Origin: Scortum barcoo
Taxonomy: Eukaryota > Chordata > Actinopteri > Centrarchiformes > Terapontidae
NCBI GenBank assembly: GCA_023238725.1
Contig: CM041554.1
Location: 22,802,050-22,866,049, forward strand
Reading direction: 5' to 3'
Length of the DNA stretch: 64,000 bases
Position 1 is the first letter of the stretch. Every line of letters begins with the position of its first letter. Of this stretch, positions 39,361-52,734 are shown in pieces. The position numbers and the translations under genes were made by a program. Under the pieces are notes generated by a model that worked only from the letters and a program-made list of their open reading frames with translations, was not told where the DNA came from and searched no databases.

Positions 39361-41577
39361 GGGCATCTGGTCTCTTGGTACTTTCATTGTACACCTTTGA
39401 GATTTACACCTTCAAAAGCCCACTAAATCTACGTTTTTTACTTTTTTATAGCCTTAAGGATTACATTGTTTAGTCATACACTATGTGAAAATAGAGCTGC
39501 TGATGCATTAAACACTTTATGTAACAGCATCCATGTTTGCAAATAAAGGGGGGGTCTTCTTTTTGAGGGGCATTGTTTCTATTTTTCTGCAATATGTCAC
39601 AAGGAACACCGCAGATGCTGACTGGGTGTGAATAAAACTAATGTTGTTGTGGCAAATGAAATGTCACTTATTACTCTATCTACTGCACTTTCACTCATCC
39701 AGTATTTTTTCCCTTTAGAGCAGCTCACCTCTCAGAAATATTTGTCCAGATCAAACCTCCAAATTGCTAGTTAATCCATTTGCCCTATGTTAAACTTGGC
39801 TCACATTCAAGGGTGCATCTTTCCACCAAGGCGGCACTTTCACGCCTCACTCAGCAGTCAGAAAACCCGGCTTGATTTTGTTAGTGCTCAGGCAAACATG
39901 CACAGGAAAACCACCCCTCAGCTGGAAGATAGGGATGTTGTTTAGTAGCTGACCATGAACTCTGACCACCCTGTAGAGGCGGAGGTGGAACCAACAGAAA
40001 ATTTCCCCTCAAGGTTCAAACGACATAAAAAAAAATCACCTTCACTGACATACGAGTCTGTAAAAATAACATCATATTCCACTTACCCATGTTCAGAAGA
40101 GAAAATATTGACATATATCCTTTTCCTTCGGGGTTCTAGTTACCACCTCACAGCCCACATCGCTGTTGGCCAGTTCCTACGTTTATGAAGACTTTGTGGA
40201 AACAATGGGAAGATGTGACTACAGCAGATGAAAGTCTTGACATTGAGGCCATAACCAGAGTATGATTGACAAATGAACATTTGTCCTCTGGAGTTTCAAT
40301 CCCAAATTTGTCCCTGGTATGAAAAGGCATTCTAAAAAGTATGATCTCAAGACAGTGAATAACACATATCACAACATATATTCAGAGAAGCATTCAGAAA
40401 CAGTGTCTTAATATCTTAAGCCTTATGAAGTTTTTTCTCAGTGTTATTACTGCCCACAATCATGCAACGTGAAGTCCTTCTCCTTCCATCCAAAGGCAAA
40501 GAAGGCATCATCCTGAACCATTATCCACTTGTGAATCTGATTGGGAGTAATTTATGTTCTGCAGTGCCCTCGTGGCCTCTCATCTACTTTGGTAAGCCTG
40601 CCCACCCGTTACATGCAAGCACTTGACAACACTTGAGTGTCCTGTAATGTACAGGTGGAGGATTTGCCTCTTTCTAGACAGTTCTGTCACTCTTGGCTAC
40701 ATGGACCTGGACTGTTGAAAAAATCCACCAAACCATCCAAAGAGGTGGGCAATGAGCTCATCTTCATTTTGAAGAACACTACACTGATCACCTCAAAAGT
40801 GCTTCATGCAAAAAAAAAAAAAAACTCAAAACTTTATATTTATTTTATTTTCCCTTCTGTCTTCAAATTAATGAGAGGTGTCCACCAGATTACCTTAATG
40901 TCCCACAGCCCTGTTTTGTCTGACATCCTGCCTTCTAACTATAGGCACTTGCCCTAATTTAAAGCAATAGTTTGGTTTTGGGGGAACTGTGCTACTTTTT
41001 CCACTTGGAGTGAGACACGTGCATCCCTCTTTAATGTTTCTGTGAGGTACAGTATGCTGAACAGTAGTGAGTGTAAATAAACCCTCTGCAGTGCACAGGG
41101 TTTGATGCTTTGTTTAATTAATAGGATAGAAATTCTGTTATAACAGCGGGGTTACACAATATTTTACATAATCGAAGTCCTTTGTTAATAGTGGAACTTC
41201 ATATAGATTTAAATGATCATGTTAAGGTTAGTTCAACCAGCCATCAATATATGATTAGTTTAGGTTAGCTTAGCTAACCGTAAAGACAGGAAGCAGGAAG
41301 AAACTGCTAGCTAGGCCCGCTCCGGAGTTCAAACACATGCCTACAAACTCAATGGAGAACAACAGAAAGAGCTCCTGAGTTTCTGGTGTGTTTTGAGATT
41401 AGCGAACAGTTAGCGAACATCCAACGTCTGTAGAGTGGGTTTGGCAGGAACAGGGACGAGAAACACTTTCCGTCTGAGCACTCCTTAGAGCTAACATTAT
41501 CATGCAGCTATTTGTTCATTTTGTTCCTGTAATTTCTAATCTGTCTATGTTTGTTTATGGTGGGGAAGAGCTGGCGG

Positions 41578-41830
41578 CAATTAGCTTATCTTAGCTTAGC
41601 ATAAAGAATGGACGTAGTGAGAACCAGCTCGCCCTTCGCTTTTTATGATTTTTTTAGCTGTTCAAAAATACAATTACTAACACATATAAATCTCACTAAT
41701 CAACACATTGTATCTTGTTCTTTTAATCCACACACAAACAGACTATTTGTGGTTTTGGAGTTACATGAAGTAACTATTTCCTGCTGGGTGCAAAGACACA
41801 CTGAAGTTTTGTTCTCACAGTAAGTTAACA
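41578..41830 (+). repeat. Repeat family B, partial copy
   Basis: Starts TTAGCTTATCTTAGCTTAGC, then ATAAAG, and continues with CACTAATCAACACATTGTAT and GTGGTTTTGGAG. A second B-type arm, GGTTAGCTTAGCTAACCGTA, lies nearby at 41240-41300. Confidence 0.55.
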
Positions 41831-41917
41831 GGTTTCCAAAACCAAAACTTCCTCCCCTTACACGAGTGGAGAAACGTAACAAAAGCAGGCCCCTGTTATG
41901 CTGTGAGGGGCATTGTG

Positions 41918-42290
41918 CTGACATGGTTTGGGTCCACTTTGGGTCCCATTAAAGGGAAGGGTCACTTCAAATCAGCACAAAGTTATTCTGAGTGATCACT
42001 TTTATGCTCTGTGCTGGTGAGAGTGGTGTCCTCTAGGATGAAAATGCCCCCATCCACAGCACAGGATTCACAGTCACCACATCTCAACCCAACTGAACAC
42101 CTATGGGAGATTTTGGAGCAACGTGTTAATCATCATCAAAACACCAAATGAGGGAATATTGTTTGGAAAAATGGTGTTTGTCCCTCCAGCAGAGTTCAGA
42201 GACTTGGAGAATCATTTTGACAGCACTGAACTGTTCTGGCTGCATGTGGTAGCAAAACACCTCACTAAAACACTTGTTTGTTTTCCTTTA
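41918..42290 (+). mobile_element. Tc1/mariner transposase remnant
   Basis: The plus strand retains short recognisable Tc1-type transposase pieces: GATGAAAATGCCCCCATCCA (the D-N-A-P core around the second catalytic Asp) and, after an internal deletion, a stretch reading roughly HLNPTEHLWEILE, which corresponds to the P-D-L-N-P-I-E-H-L-W region with the third acidic residue. A trailing GTTCAGAGACTTG segment matches the C-terminal region. Stops and frameshifts break it; no terminal repeats are visible. Long dead. Confidence 0.62.
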
Positions 42291-42404
42291 ATTCATTATC
42301 TGTCTGTACATCGATCTTCTACCCAATTCTCAGAAAGAAAGCAAATAGATATTTCCTAACTTGTAAAATAACCGCTTTAATGGTGAGGCTAATAACTGTA
42401 TAGA

Positions 42405-42430
<26 letters not shown>
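42405..42430. repeat. (TG)13 microsatellite
   Basis: Perfect TG run. Confidence 0.94.
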
Positions 42431-42436
<6 letters not shown>

Positions 42437-45319
42437 CTTAGGCGGAAATGAGGCGTTCACACATTTATAGAGCATTTCTGGTGATAATTTTGAATCCGTC
42501 TGTAGGGGACATGGCTGGTGGGAGATGCAAGAAGAGGCGTTGGTGGGAGAATGTTTGTTGGTGTGAGTGCATGTCTGTTCCACAGCAGAATATGCAGGTG
42601 TGGTTTTTATTAATTAATTCCTGCACAGAAAACAGTCTTTGCATCAAGTTTTTAAAGCAAAATCATAAAAGTAAAGAACAACGATGGCAGCCAGATGTGA
42701 AGAGAAAAGACATTAAGACATCATAAGATGGATATTAATATCCCTACTGATGACTATAACAGTGAAACAAGTCAGATTAAAGGAATTATACTACCTGATT
42801 ATCATATTTTGACAGGATGATAAAAATTAGTGTGTCTGTCAGTGTTCTTTTATTCTTTTGATGAAATTTGCTGAAAATCAACTACAGGATTTTTTTGACT
42901 CTTTTTAATGACATTTTACTCTCTGTGTGACCAAAAATGAACTAATCCAGTCCTCGGGATGAGGCTCACAGCATTTCCTGGAAGACGTCGTGTTGGAAAC
43001 GCGGTCCCAGTTTGCTTCTGCTCCGCTTCCTCGGTCTTCACCACAGCAGCCCGGGCCCCCCACCAGCAGCAGCAGATGTAGCCACAACATTTTACTGAGC
43101 CGTTTTGCTGAGCCATGATAATTGCAACAGATAACCTTGGTGTCATTGACATGTGCACACACACAAGGACAAACTTAGCATGTCAGTATATATGGCAACT
43201 GTATCATCATTTTAATCTCTGTAGGCAACATAAAGTCACAGGGCCAGTTTGTATGCTAATTTTGGTGTGTGTTTCGCTTGATAGTGACATTACAGGCTAA
43301 CACAATGAGACAGGATTTTAATCAAATGTAGAAAAACACATCTACATTTTAGTGTGAATGATAACAAAAAGAAGAGGTGGAATCATGCATAAATGCAATC
43401 AGCTACCAGTTGATTCCCTGTTGTTCAGTCTTGAAGCTTACAAATATACTAGCTCTTTACGATCATTTGCCGTGTCCTTGCAGAAATTCCCTTTAAAGGA
43501 ACATATATACCTTAGCAGATCTTGTGATTAGAAACACAAAGCAGACTGTTCCAGCACCCTTCAGGCATTTTAGCAGCAGTAGCCTGGAGCAGACACATTA
43601 TCCAGCCGTTAGAGACTAGAGGGAAAAGAGGGCTCCCAACCCAGAGGATTAGGCTAATGAATTCAGTTGCTGTGAAGGGATTCTTCCACTAATGTGCAAG
43701 TTTCAACTTTAAGCCTGCACCTGTTTCTATGATGTTTTCCTTATTAAGGAGATGAAAACAACTTTACATCATAATTGTTGCGAACAAAATTTACATGAAA
43801 TCAACATGATTCAACATCTTCATCTTCCTTTTGACTGTGAGTGGTTTAAAAAATTGGCTCTGTATCTGACTAAAGGAGACGTGTGAATATATATGACTGT
43901 GACGTATATCTGAATGCACAGAAGTACCTTCTTCATGGATTACCTTTGTTTCAATGGTAAAACAGTTCCTTAGATTACATATAATAAAATATTTGTACCA
44001 CAAATATACAAATGTACCACACACTAAAAAATTCAGTTCTATATCATTGTCTTCCTTTGATAAGAGTTCACTCCATTTGTCTAGACATGAATGGACATTT
44101 TGATATAGTAATAGTTTGTCATTGTTTATTTAATATTACTCTTTTAATGACTAATCAATATTTTAAATTAACAATTGATCAAATGACTATGTGTAATGTG
44201 GAAGGAGTCACTCCTTCACAGAGGGAAACCACAAGAAACCCACAATTATCACCCACCACCACACACTTCCTTTCAAAACATGTAATGTTGCATTGACTGT
44301 AGTGATTGAACTGTTGCAGTGCTGGGGTATGTTCATATGTATCACAATGAAAATGGGATTTTGATCCATTGAAGCCCTCAGTTTCCTGGCCTGATTGCTG
44401 GGAAGATCTTGCTTCATTTCGCCTCTCTATTGAGGCAGGCGCTGTATAAATAGGCACACTGGAAATAGACCTTCACTCTCAGAGGAGCCTCTCAGGAGAG
44501 GGCCTGGACCAATAGCCAGATTTCCTACACTGAGATATAGGCCAGAACGTTACAGACATCTGGACTGTAATGATGTTTTGTGGAATCCCTTCACATTTTG
44601 AGAAATAGCTGTAAACAGCAGTTTCTTTTGAATCGACATCTGTGCCAGATTTAGCTGCAGTCTTTCATACAGGAAAGTTTGATGCACTGAAATTATTTAA
44701 AAAATTCCTCCTGCAGCCAAAACATTTATTCATTTACTATCCATTTACTCGTCTATGCCTCATTTACTGTGTGCCGTGATGTCAATAGCAGTTATCCTCA
44801 CCAGTGTGAGCAGGTCTGTTTATTTGTTCTTTTCCATCTCTGTTCTGAATAATGTTGTCACAATTACGTTATACATGAACGGACATGTATTCCCTAAAGA
44901 CTCATCTTCCTCACGAGGTGCTAATGAATGATGATCTAACAATATCGTCCCATATCTGTCTGATATCTGATGACTATGCAAGTCATGGGAATATGGGAAT
45001 AACTTGTGAAAAATGAAACGTATTTTTGATTAGGTTTTTTTTATTTTTGATTCAGCCTGAGAAATTTCACTTGTCACCTTCAAAATGATATATTAAAAGA
45101 TTAAAGCCATCAACAATATAGTCTTTGAGATTTTAGGGAATGTTTGCTAGTTATTAATTGGCAAATAGCTCCCGATTTCCCGACTTCTTAACTATCTTGA
45201 ATTTTACTTTTGTTAGATTGTAAAATCTAACAAAAGTGTAGCAAATGAATAAAAGACATTGTCTAGGACTCCTCAATTTAAAATTATTCAAATTAAAAGT
45301 CAAAGTCAAGTCAAATTTA

Positions 45320-45590
45320 AAAGTCACAACACTTTGGCCACTTGTGGGCACACAATAAGCACAATTTCATTTAATAAAGTGGCAAATGGCAAATGTGTTA
45401 TCAAACAGTTGCCTATTTACATATTAGAAACTGAGCAAAATTTGTGCCTATTTGGTCCAATTTAATATTTACTCTAATTTTAGTTCTGCTTTGAGTCTCT
45501 GCCAACTTTTGAGGGAAATAATTATCTAATTCATTTGGGCCATTGTTGATATAAAAATATCAATTTATGCAGCTTCAAGAAATGCTTTTG
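45320..45590 (+). repeat. Interspersed repeat family A, degraded copy
   Basis: Retains TTTGGCCACTTGTGGGCACA, ACAGTTGCCTATTTACATAT, TTTTAGTTCTGCTTTGAGTC, TCTGCCAACTTTTGAGGGAA and ATGCAGCTTCAAG in family order. Confidence 0.62.
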
Positions 45591-48500
45591 TCTTTGTAAC
45601 TGATCAAGACATATAAGGTATCTAATTTAACAAGCATTTTGGCTAAATCAGACTTTTTATGGATGTAGGAGAGAAATTAAATCCCCAACAGTCACAGATT
45701 TTCAAAACAAGATATTTCATCTACTGCCAAGTTAGGTATTATTTTAGATTAATCACAATCCACAGTCATAACAAGAGTCCCTATTTGAAAGATGTGCGAT
45801 TATGTACAGAAGTCTAAAATGTGGTGAAACACTGACAGGGTGTGACCACATCTGCCATGAGCTATTATGTCCTGTTTTCACTAGTATTTTTGCCACTGTT
45901 AGATCATGGCATGGGGACTGTCAGACTCATTTGCGATGGTCCAGTAACACTGCCCACACTAACACAGCCAGTGCACGGTTCAAAGCATGCAAGCACACAC
46001 TGATTGTGACACTGGTAGAGGGCCTTTGGGTATGGCCTGCGATTTTTGTAAATGGGGCTTTTATGCTGTATTTGTCAAACGATAAATTAGTTTTGAATAA
46101 TCAGTGGGGGTATGTTCTTAGCATTGGATGGAGTAGCAGTGGTATCCTGCTGGCAGAAAGAGAGAGAAAGAAAAAAAAAAAACAGGAAATTCTCAGAGGA
46201 GTAAAATGGCTGCCGAAAGGAATCTAACCCAAATCTCCTTCATTTTCCGTCCCTTGAGTGGCACAGCACTTCAAGGGAGACTGATTTTTATGCAGTTGTC
46301 TTCTGATTAAATCCTAATCTATTTCTACACCTCAGTGATGAGGCAGTCTTTGTTATAAGTCCTCTTTTAAAATGAGGACTTTCAGCACCGGTCCATACAT
46401 TTGAGGCTTGACGAGCAGCAGCGTGTGAAGTAACCATGGATGCTCACGATCCATATCAGGATATTTTGACATTCTATTTGACACTGAAATCGTGGATGTC
46501 TTTAGCTCCAGGAGTACACTTGAGAGGTTATGACATGTAGTGTTGGTAGTTTGACCCCAAGCTCCATATGTCCAAGTTGAGCAAAACACTGAACCTCAAA
46601 TTGTATCCCAAATATATGTGACTGTTACTCTGCTTTTTTATTGTCCAGTGGTGACGAAATCCTAAGTCTGGACACAAAAGCAATGGAGTCAGTGGGTGGT
46701 AAATTAAGTTAAATGTCCAGAGGACTGCTATTTATAACGCCACATTATCAAAGTCAATCACATTATCTCTTTAATCCCACTGGAAGAAAAACAAACATCA
46801 GGGTGTTGGTGAAAGCATTAAAGACTATTATTATCCTCCCAGAGTAAATGATTCCAGATTCGGGATGATTACTGGGTTTAAATGAAGTAAATTTGTGGGC
46901 CAAGGTGAAAGAGCTCATTATCCTTCGTCATTAGTGGTTTAGTCCAAGAGGTGGATCCCATAATTCTCAGCAGTCTCCATGGCAATTAACTTTCCTGGGG
47001 TAACATCCATGTACTCATAACCACATTTGTGGTTATAGTGGTTTCTACAAAACTCAAGCTGCGAAAAGAAAGGAACTGTTCATCAGGCAGAGACAACTGC
47101 CAACAGTATATAGTGCAGGTCACAGAATGAAACACCATGTACCTCAAGAAGAGTATGTCTCTTTCATTTCACCAGTGAAATCTTTTCCCTTTATGATGTC
47201 CTTTTGCTGCCAAATTGTCACCAGAGTATCCAAATACAGACAGCCTTTTCTCCAGACAAGACCGGGCATCTGTCTGCTAACGAGTTTTTAATTATGTGAG
47301 GATTAATTCTTCTGGGATCAAAGCCGACAGGCATGGACGTGTCCCCCAAATATTCAGTTGTACGTTCCCACAGACCAGGCGTTCACAAGTGCCTACATTT
47401 TGCAAATGGTAATGTAAACAAGAAAGTCTTAATTTATGGGGGCTTAAAGGACTAACAACGACTGCAATATTCATAGATAGATTGGAATAAGTTGAGGGTG
47501 TAATATTTGTCTGTAAGGCTTCTTCAGCAGCATGTTAAAGAGATAATCTGTGACTTTTCTCCGAGTAATATGATTCAATAATGATTCAACCCACAGCCAG
47601 TTTATGAAGGCTTTTACCTTTTCCTACACATCTCTGGAAAGACGCACAGAAGCATAGCAGACAGAAAATGAGGTGTGTTGTTGTTTGTTTGTTTTTAAAG
47701 TCTTGCTTTTTAAGTTTGTTACAGCAGATGTTGGGCAAGTTACTTGAAATCACTGACAATGCACACTCTTTGCTCGATAAAAGTCATAAAAGTAATTAAT
47801 AAATACTAATTCTTTCTTACTCAGCTTTCCACGACTCCAAAGACTCCACATCCACATGTCACATATTCTGTATTTAACACTTGGAAATAGAAAACAAGAT
47901 GCTGTGGTTTAACAAGAAGCCCACTGACCATCAACAACTTATCTGGCTTAACGTTAGTTACGCCGGGACTGCGCGCAGTACTCCAGTACTCCTGTCAAGT
48001 TCACACGCCCTCCAACTGAGCAAAACCCACATGGTTCTTGAATTAGTTACTTGTGGATGACATTGGCATCCAGCTAAGAAGAAGACATAATGTAAATAAA
48101 GCAGTTTTTTGTTACAAGGAAGTGCATTTCTCTTTTGGCAGAGACTAACTGCCTCCACACACTCCAGCTCCCAAACCAACAGGTCCTGGACCAGCCCGTG
48201 CACTGAAGGCACAAAGATCTATCAATGATATCTATCAACACAGAGCGTTACTGTGATTAGTAAGTGTAACGTAACTGAATTTCTAATTGTCATCTCTTAC
48301 ATTACTCATTAATGAAAAAGATAAACACAAGTAATTCTTTAAGCCAAGAAACCAGCACACAGCAGCATTTATGTTCATTTAGAGTCTGGTCACCTGAAAT
48401 TAATTGTGATTCCCCTCTGTGACAATACACAGTTTCATTAGATTAATTTTAACACACAAACAGTTTTAATTGACACAAGAAGCATTAGTGTGATTACTTT

Positions 48501-50269
48501 CCTAAACACTAACATCAGTATCACCAGGTCTTCATATCAAGATGATTCTACTCTTAATATTCGGCCGTGCACTGCTAATTAGTCAGCTGTCAGTTAGTTT
48601 TAGGTGCAATATAATAATTTAATTTAAATATATTGTGCATGAAAATCAGCTGGAGATGATCTTCTATTTCACTGCATTACTATTTTACTACAGTCACCAG
48701 AACGCTTCAAAGATATTAACGAAATGACACATTTTTGACAGCCCTGTGTACCTTTAAAATATTTTATTCATTTTTAACTGTGTTGTTTTTTGCTCATCCA
48801 TGTTCTTCTCTCCTCTGTTCTTTCCTATTGAGCTGTCTTGCCTCAGCCAATCACCAGTAACAAGCAATGCAGTGGTTTGATTTTAATGCTGCACAATGGC
48901 CTGACTGGGGAGAAACTGTTGTCTTGGCACCATTTCAATTTAATTTCCCATCCAGGTTTAGTGCACTGAGCATGTGAGGAAGAATGACTGTTGTTCATAT
49001 TCATTTAAATTTAGACTATATCCTCTTTAAGGACTGCTCGTCCAATATTTTTACAAATACAGGAAAATTAAAATGTTAATACTCTTAGACCTTTCATAGG
49101 ACCTTCTTTGCATGAAAAACAAGCATAAACTGAGCTGGCTCTGCTGATAGACAGACATTTGGAGGATTTGAATAATGTCTCAATTTCTGTTCTTTATGTC
49201 AAGCTGAAGATTCACTCATTTTCCCAGTAAATAATTATTCTGTGTAAACTGGCATTAGACATGCCTCTGAGTGTCCTATATTTAGAAAATGTCTTTCCAA
49301 ATTCCCAATTCACAGTCCAGTAATTCATTCAATTAAAAAGATTGTCTTTCAGAACAGGAAAGGATAATCATAATACCAAATATAATCAATTGAGCACATT
49401 CATTAAATTCTGAGGTTTTGCCAGTCACAGCCCTCCGGTATTTATTTATTTAACTGACATGATTATTATTTGAAATACTTGACAAAAATACATGTGTGAG
49501 TCATAAAATAAAGACTTTTCCTTGGAATTATAAACCCTTCTTTTATTGATAAAATCATTTTACCCACTGACAAAAATGCAGAGGTCAGTCACAACACAGT
49601 GCAGCACTGGTAAGGTCCTTTACTGTAAGTGGCTGCTACATGCTATTAGAGATGTTGCATTGCTAATAAAATTAAACAAGAGCTCTGCAGCAGAGGAGAC
49701 GTTCCTCTACTGGCTGTGTGGAGAAATGGCAGGTTGTTGGAAGTCGCTCAGCAGTCAGTGTTTGTAGTATTTCATAAATCAAATGTTTGGTGACATACTG
49801 GTATTCACAACAGGACAGTGACAGTATAACAGTGGTTCCTATTTATGTTTTAATGGCTGAGTCCACATCAAATGACACTGAGCTCTGCAGTCTGACCTTT
49901 GACACCGGTTTAACCTAAAATCATACAGCTGAACCATCGACTGGTCTATTCACAATCCAGCCATATCCTTTCCTCCTCATTGACTCAATTTCACTTAAAA
50001 GCTGTCTGTGCGCAAATGAAAAAGGGGAAAACAAAGCAAAAAGTACAGGACAGCTAAAAACTCACAATAATAATACATGGTTTTTAAAAAGTACCATAAA
50101 CAAATTAATTCACAGTCTTTGGTGAATTATCATTTTTTCCCTGAAGCTTCTGACTATCAAGAATCAAGAATATTTACTGACTTCTAGCTTTAAACGTAAA
50201 TATATGTAAAAATATGTCATATGTACATAAATGTCTAAAGATTTAAAGTTGTAAAAGCCATGTGCAGCA

Positions 50270-50270
<1 letters not shown>

Positions 50271-50301
<31 letters not shown>
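50271..50301. repeat. (TA)15 microsatellite
   Basis: Perfect TA run of about 31 bp. Confidence 0.95.
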
Positions 50302-50304
<3 letters not shown>

Positions 50305-51759
50305 TAATAACAAACAAACAGAACTTGCCCAGGTGGCATCACATCATGTAAGTAGGGAACTTCAGTCACATGATTACAAGCAGTTGTATACTTCTCTGCA
50401 CTTGTGCCACTCATTATATTCATTTGAAATTTCAGTAGAGGATAGTGTGTGAACCTTGAAGTGATTGAAGTTCCAGCAGACATGCAAACCAGCCCAACTT
50501 TATGAAATGCTGTCTCAGTCTGGAGCCCCGCAGCACGGTCACATGCAGCTGAGCTCAGTCTGCATCTCCCAGCCGCCTCAACAGCTGCCTGACAATGTGG
50601 CAGCTCCAACTTTGCTCCGGTGTTTGTTCCTGACAGGAGGTCAGTGCTGCTTTTTTGGACTCAGCCACCTAAACTCCCTGCAAAACATGAGGGAGAGAGT
50701 TAGCTTTTAAGAGCCCGTCCATCTCACATTTATCACTGGCACGCTAAAAATCATTATGTTGCTTACTTTTTCTGACTTTTCCAGCATCTGTTCATTTATC
50801 AGGCAATATGTGGATATGTACCTTCTTCCTTTTATGTTTTCAAGTGTTTGTGTTCAGGGAAGGTGGCGGGGTTAATTATGTTTAAAGAAAATCTGTTCGA
50901 TCTCATTATGCATAGAAGGCTGAATGTTCACCTCTTATATAAAACAAAATATCCACTGTCTTTGGGCTACAAAGCGGAGGAGGCGGAGGCAATCTGTAAT
51001 GCTCAAACAAGCCATGCAACACCGCAAGAAACCAGCTGCCTTTGCAGCATCTTCCCACTTCAGACTACAACGCCTAGTGTTATCTATGTTGTAAAAGGTT
51101 TACTGCATGCAGAACAACTTTCTTGGCTACTACACAGGCAGACTGGCTTTAGCAACATGGTTTAAATTCTACTTGAGTGGTCGTGCCATGAATGCTGCAA
51201 AGACAACACAAGAATATGGAATATGGAACGTTGTCAATGCAAAGCAAATCTTTGTGCTGGTGCTCGCTTTAGGTCTTCTTTCCACCGCTGACAAGCATCC
51301 AACTGTTCCTCCAAATCTGAATAAAACAGCATTCCTCTCTCCTTACAGAACGTGCCCTTTTCTTTTTCAAGAGCCAACACTCCCCCATGTGTTTGCGTTG
51401 CTTTAACCTAACAATCTGACACTGGGATTTCCTACAAGCAAGTGTAGTGTGTGGGCTGCTTTGTTGAGCTGAGATGTGCAGGGTCATGTGTGGATGCGTG
51501 GGTGGGAATGTACAGTATGAGGATCTAAGTATATTCTCTGGTACACAAAATGAACTAAAAGAAGTGTTGGCAGCCAAGTCAACTTAGCTTCGGAAGAAAT
51601 GATCACTGAGATAGATGCGCTCTTCACCACAAATACTAACATGTCTACATGTCTCTCAGCAGGGTTTCTCATAGTCCTGTAAGCAGTGTTTCTCCACTCA
51701 AGAAGGCAACACACTTAAGAAATGTTAAGCTTCCTCAACAGATTGTGTTATCTGTCTGT

Positions 51760-51771
51760 GCCATCTAGTGG
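51760..51771 (-). promoter_or_regulatory. CTCF-like core motif (minus orientation)
   Basis: GCCATCTAGTGG is the reverse complement of CCACTAGATGGC and fits the core consensus at every position. Lies about 1 kb upstream of cfap100. Confidence 0.45.
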
Positions 51772-52102
51772 AGAGTGAACAAAACTGATGCATGTAACTC
51801 TGTTGTTGGTTGGGCAGTGATCAAAAAAGGAAAAGTGTTGTTATTATACAATCCCGGTCATTTTGTTTGACGCATCTCTTTTTGTTAATCACCAATAATC
51901 AACAGAGGACATTACAATATTCTAAATCTCTACTTTGTCAAAATACAGAGACGCTATCAGATGGTGTTGTATCAAAGATAATAATGACTGCAGTATCCAA
52001 TGTTGTAAAGTAAATAAATGATAACATATGGAAATAATAAACAAATTCAGGCACTTGTGAAATTTGAAAAGGGAACTTTACGAGGAGACCCTGAAGGCAA
52101 CA

Positions 52103-52116
52103 GTTACTATGACAAC
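52103..52116 (+). promoter_or_regulatory. X-box-like (RFX) site upstream of cfap100
   Basis: GTTACTATGACAAC matches the symmetric X-box GTTGCCATGGCAAC at 11 of 14 positions, with both outer half-site ends (GTT and AAC) intact. It lies about 630 bp upstream of the first coding exon. RFX factors drive ciliary genes, so this is a plausible promoter element. A following donor-like ATG|GTGAAG near 52172 could end an untranslated first exon that contains a (GAT)8 run. Confidence 0.45.
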
Positions 52117-52734
52117 AGCACGCAAACGGAGTAGTGCTGGAGGAGCTGATGATGATGATGATGATGATGATGGTGAAGTCTTTGGTGTTGTTGTTTTTGT
52201 GTGTGGACAGCATTAATAATTAACTGAACAAGTGAGTAAAACAATTTTCTTCTAACTAACTTGTAGCCCACAGTATTCAGTGTATTTATCGTGAGACACA
52301 AACTGAGGCTAACTTACAGCTAATGTGGAGAGCTAACGGGTTAGTTCACTGTCAGGAGGAAATATGTGTACTTTTCAGTGACAAAGACTTAAAAGAGATA
52401 TACTTATGTACTTATTTTATATTTTATATAACATTTTTTTCATATTTCAGTTGTATCTTATTTAAGTTTCTTGACTGTTGTAGTACTTCCTTTTAACAAA
52501 ACACTAAGACAAAGTCCTTGTAAACCTCCTTGGCAATAAATCCTATTCTGATCTGATTCTGATAAAGGACAACATAAAGTGAAATAAATAATGGGTTTAA
52601 ATGAATGATTATTATTAATGATTTAAATCTAACGTTTGTGTTCATGCTGTTTGTCATCCACAAAAACACTAACATTTTTTTCTCTCTGTAACCTGCAGCC
52701 AAACTTCACTCTGGTACCAGAAGTAACCTCCGAG

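Larger units (their letters stand above)
34831..52734. other. Intergenic region between gabra4 and cfap100
   Basis: About 18 kb with no gene I can identify on either strand; in particular no gabrb1 exon. It holds (CA)n at 35361-35390, family A pieces near 37640-37960, 39070-39360, 45320-45590 and 48350-48400, family B pieces near 41240-41300 and 41578-41830, a Tc1 remnant (41918-42290), (TG)n at 42405-42430, a small GC-rich open frame on the minus strand (42905-43090), a perfect short hairpin (45206-45237), (TA)n at 50271-50301 and a CTCF-like core at 51760-51771. The cfap100 promoter is probably near 52.1 kb. Confidence 0.7.

Noticed and set aside
45802..46227. 141-codon plus-strand frame
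   Set aside because: No family recognised, ends in a poly-Lys run from an A-rich tract, no splice or conservation support.
52111..52200. ATG-led frame with a poly-Asp run as first coding exon of cfap100
   Set aside because: The good donor after it (ATG|GTGAAG) puts the next exons out of frame and hits a stop; weak in-frame donors exist but are not convincing. More likely an untranslated exon.
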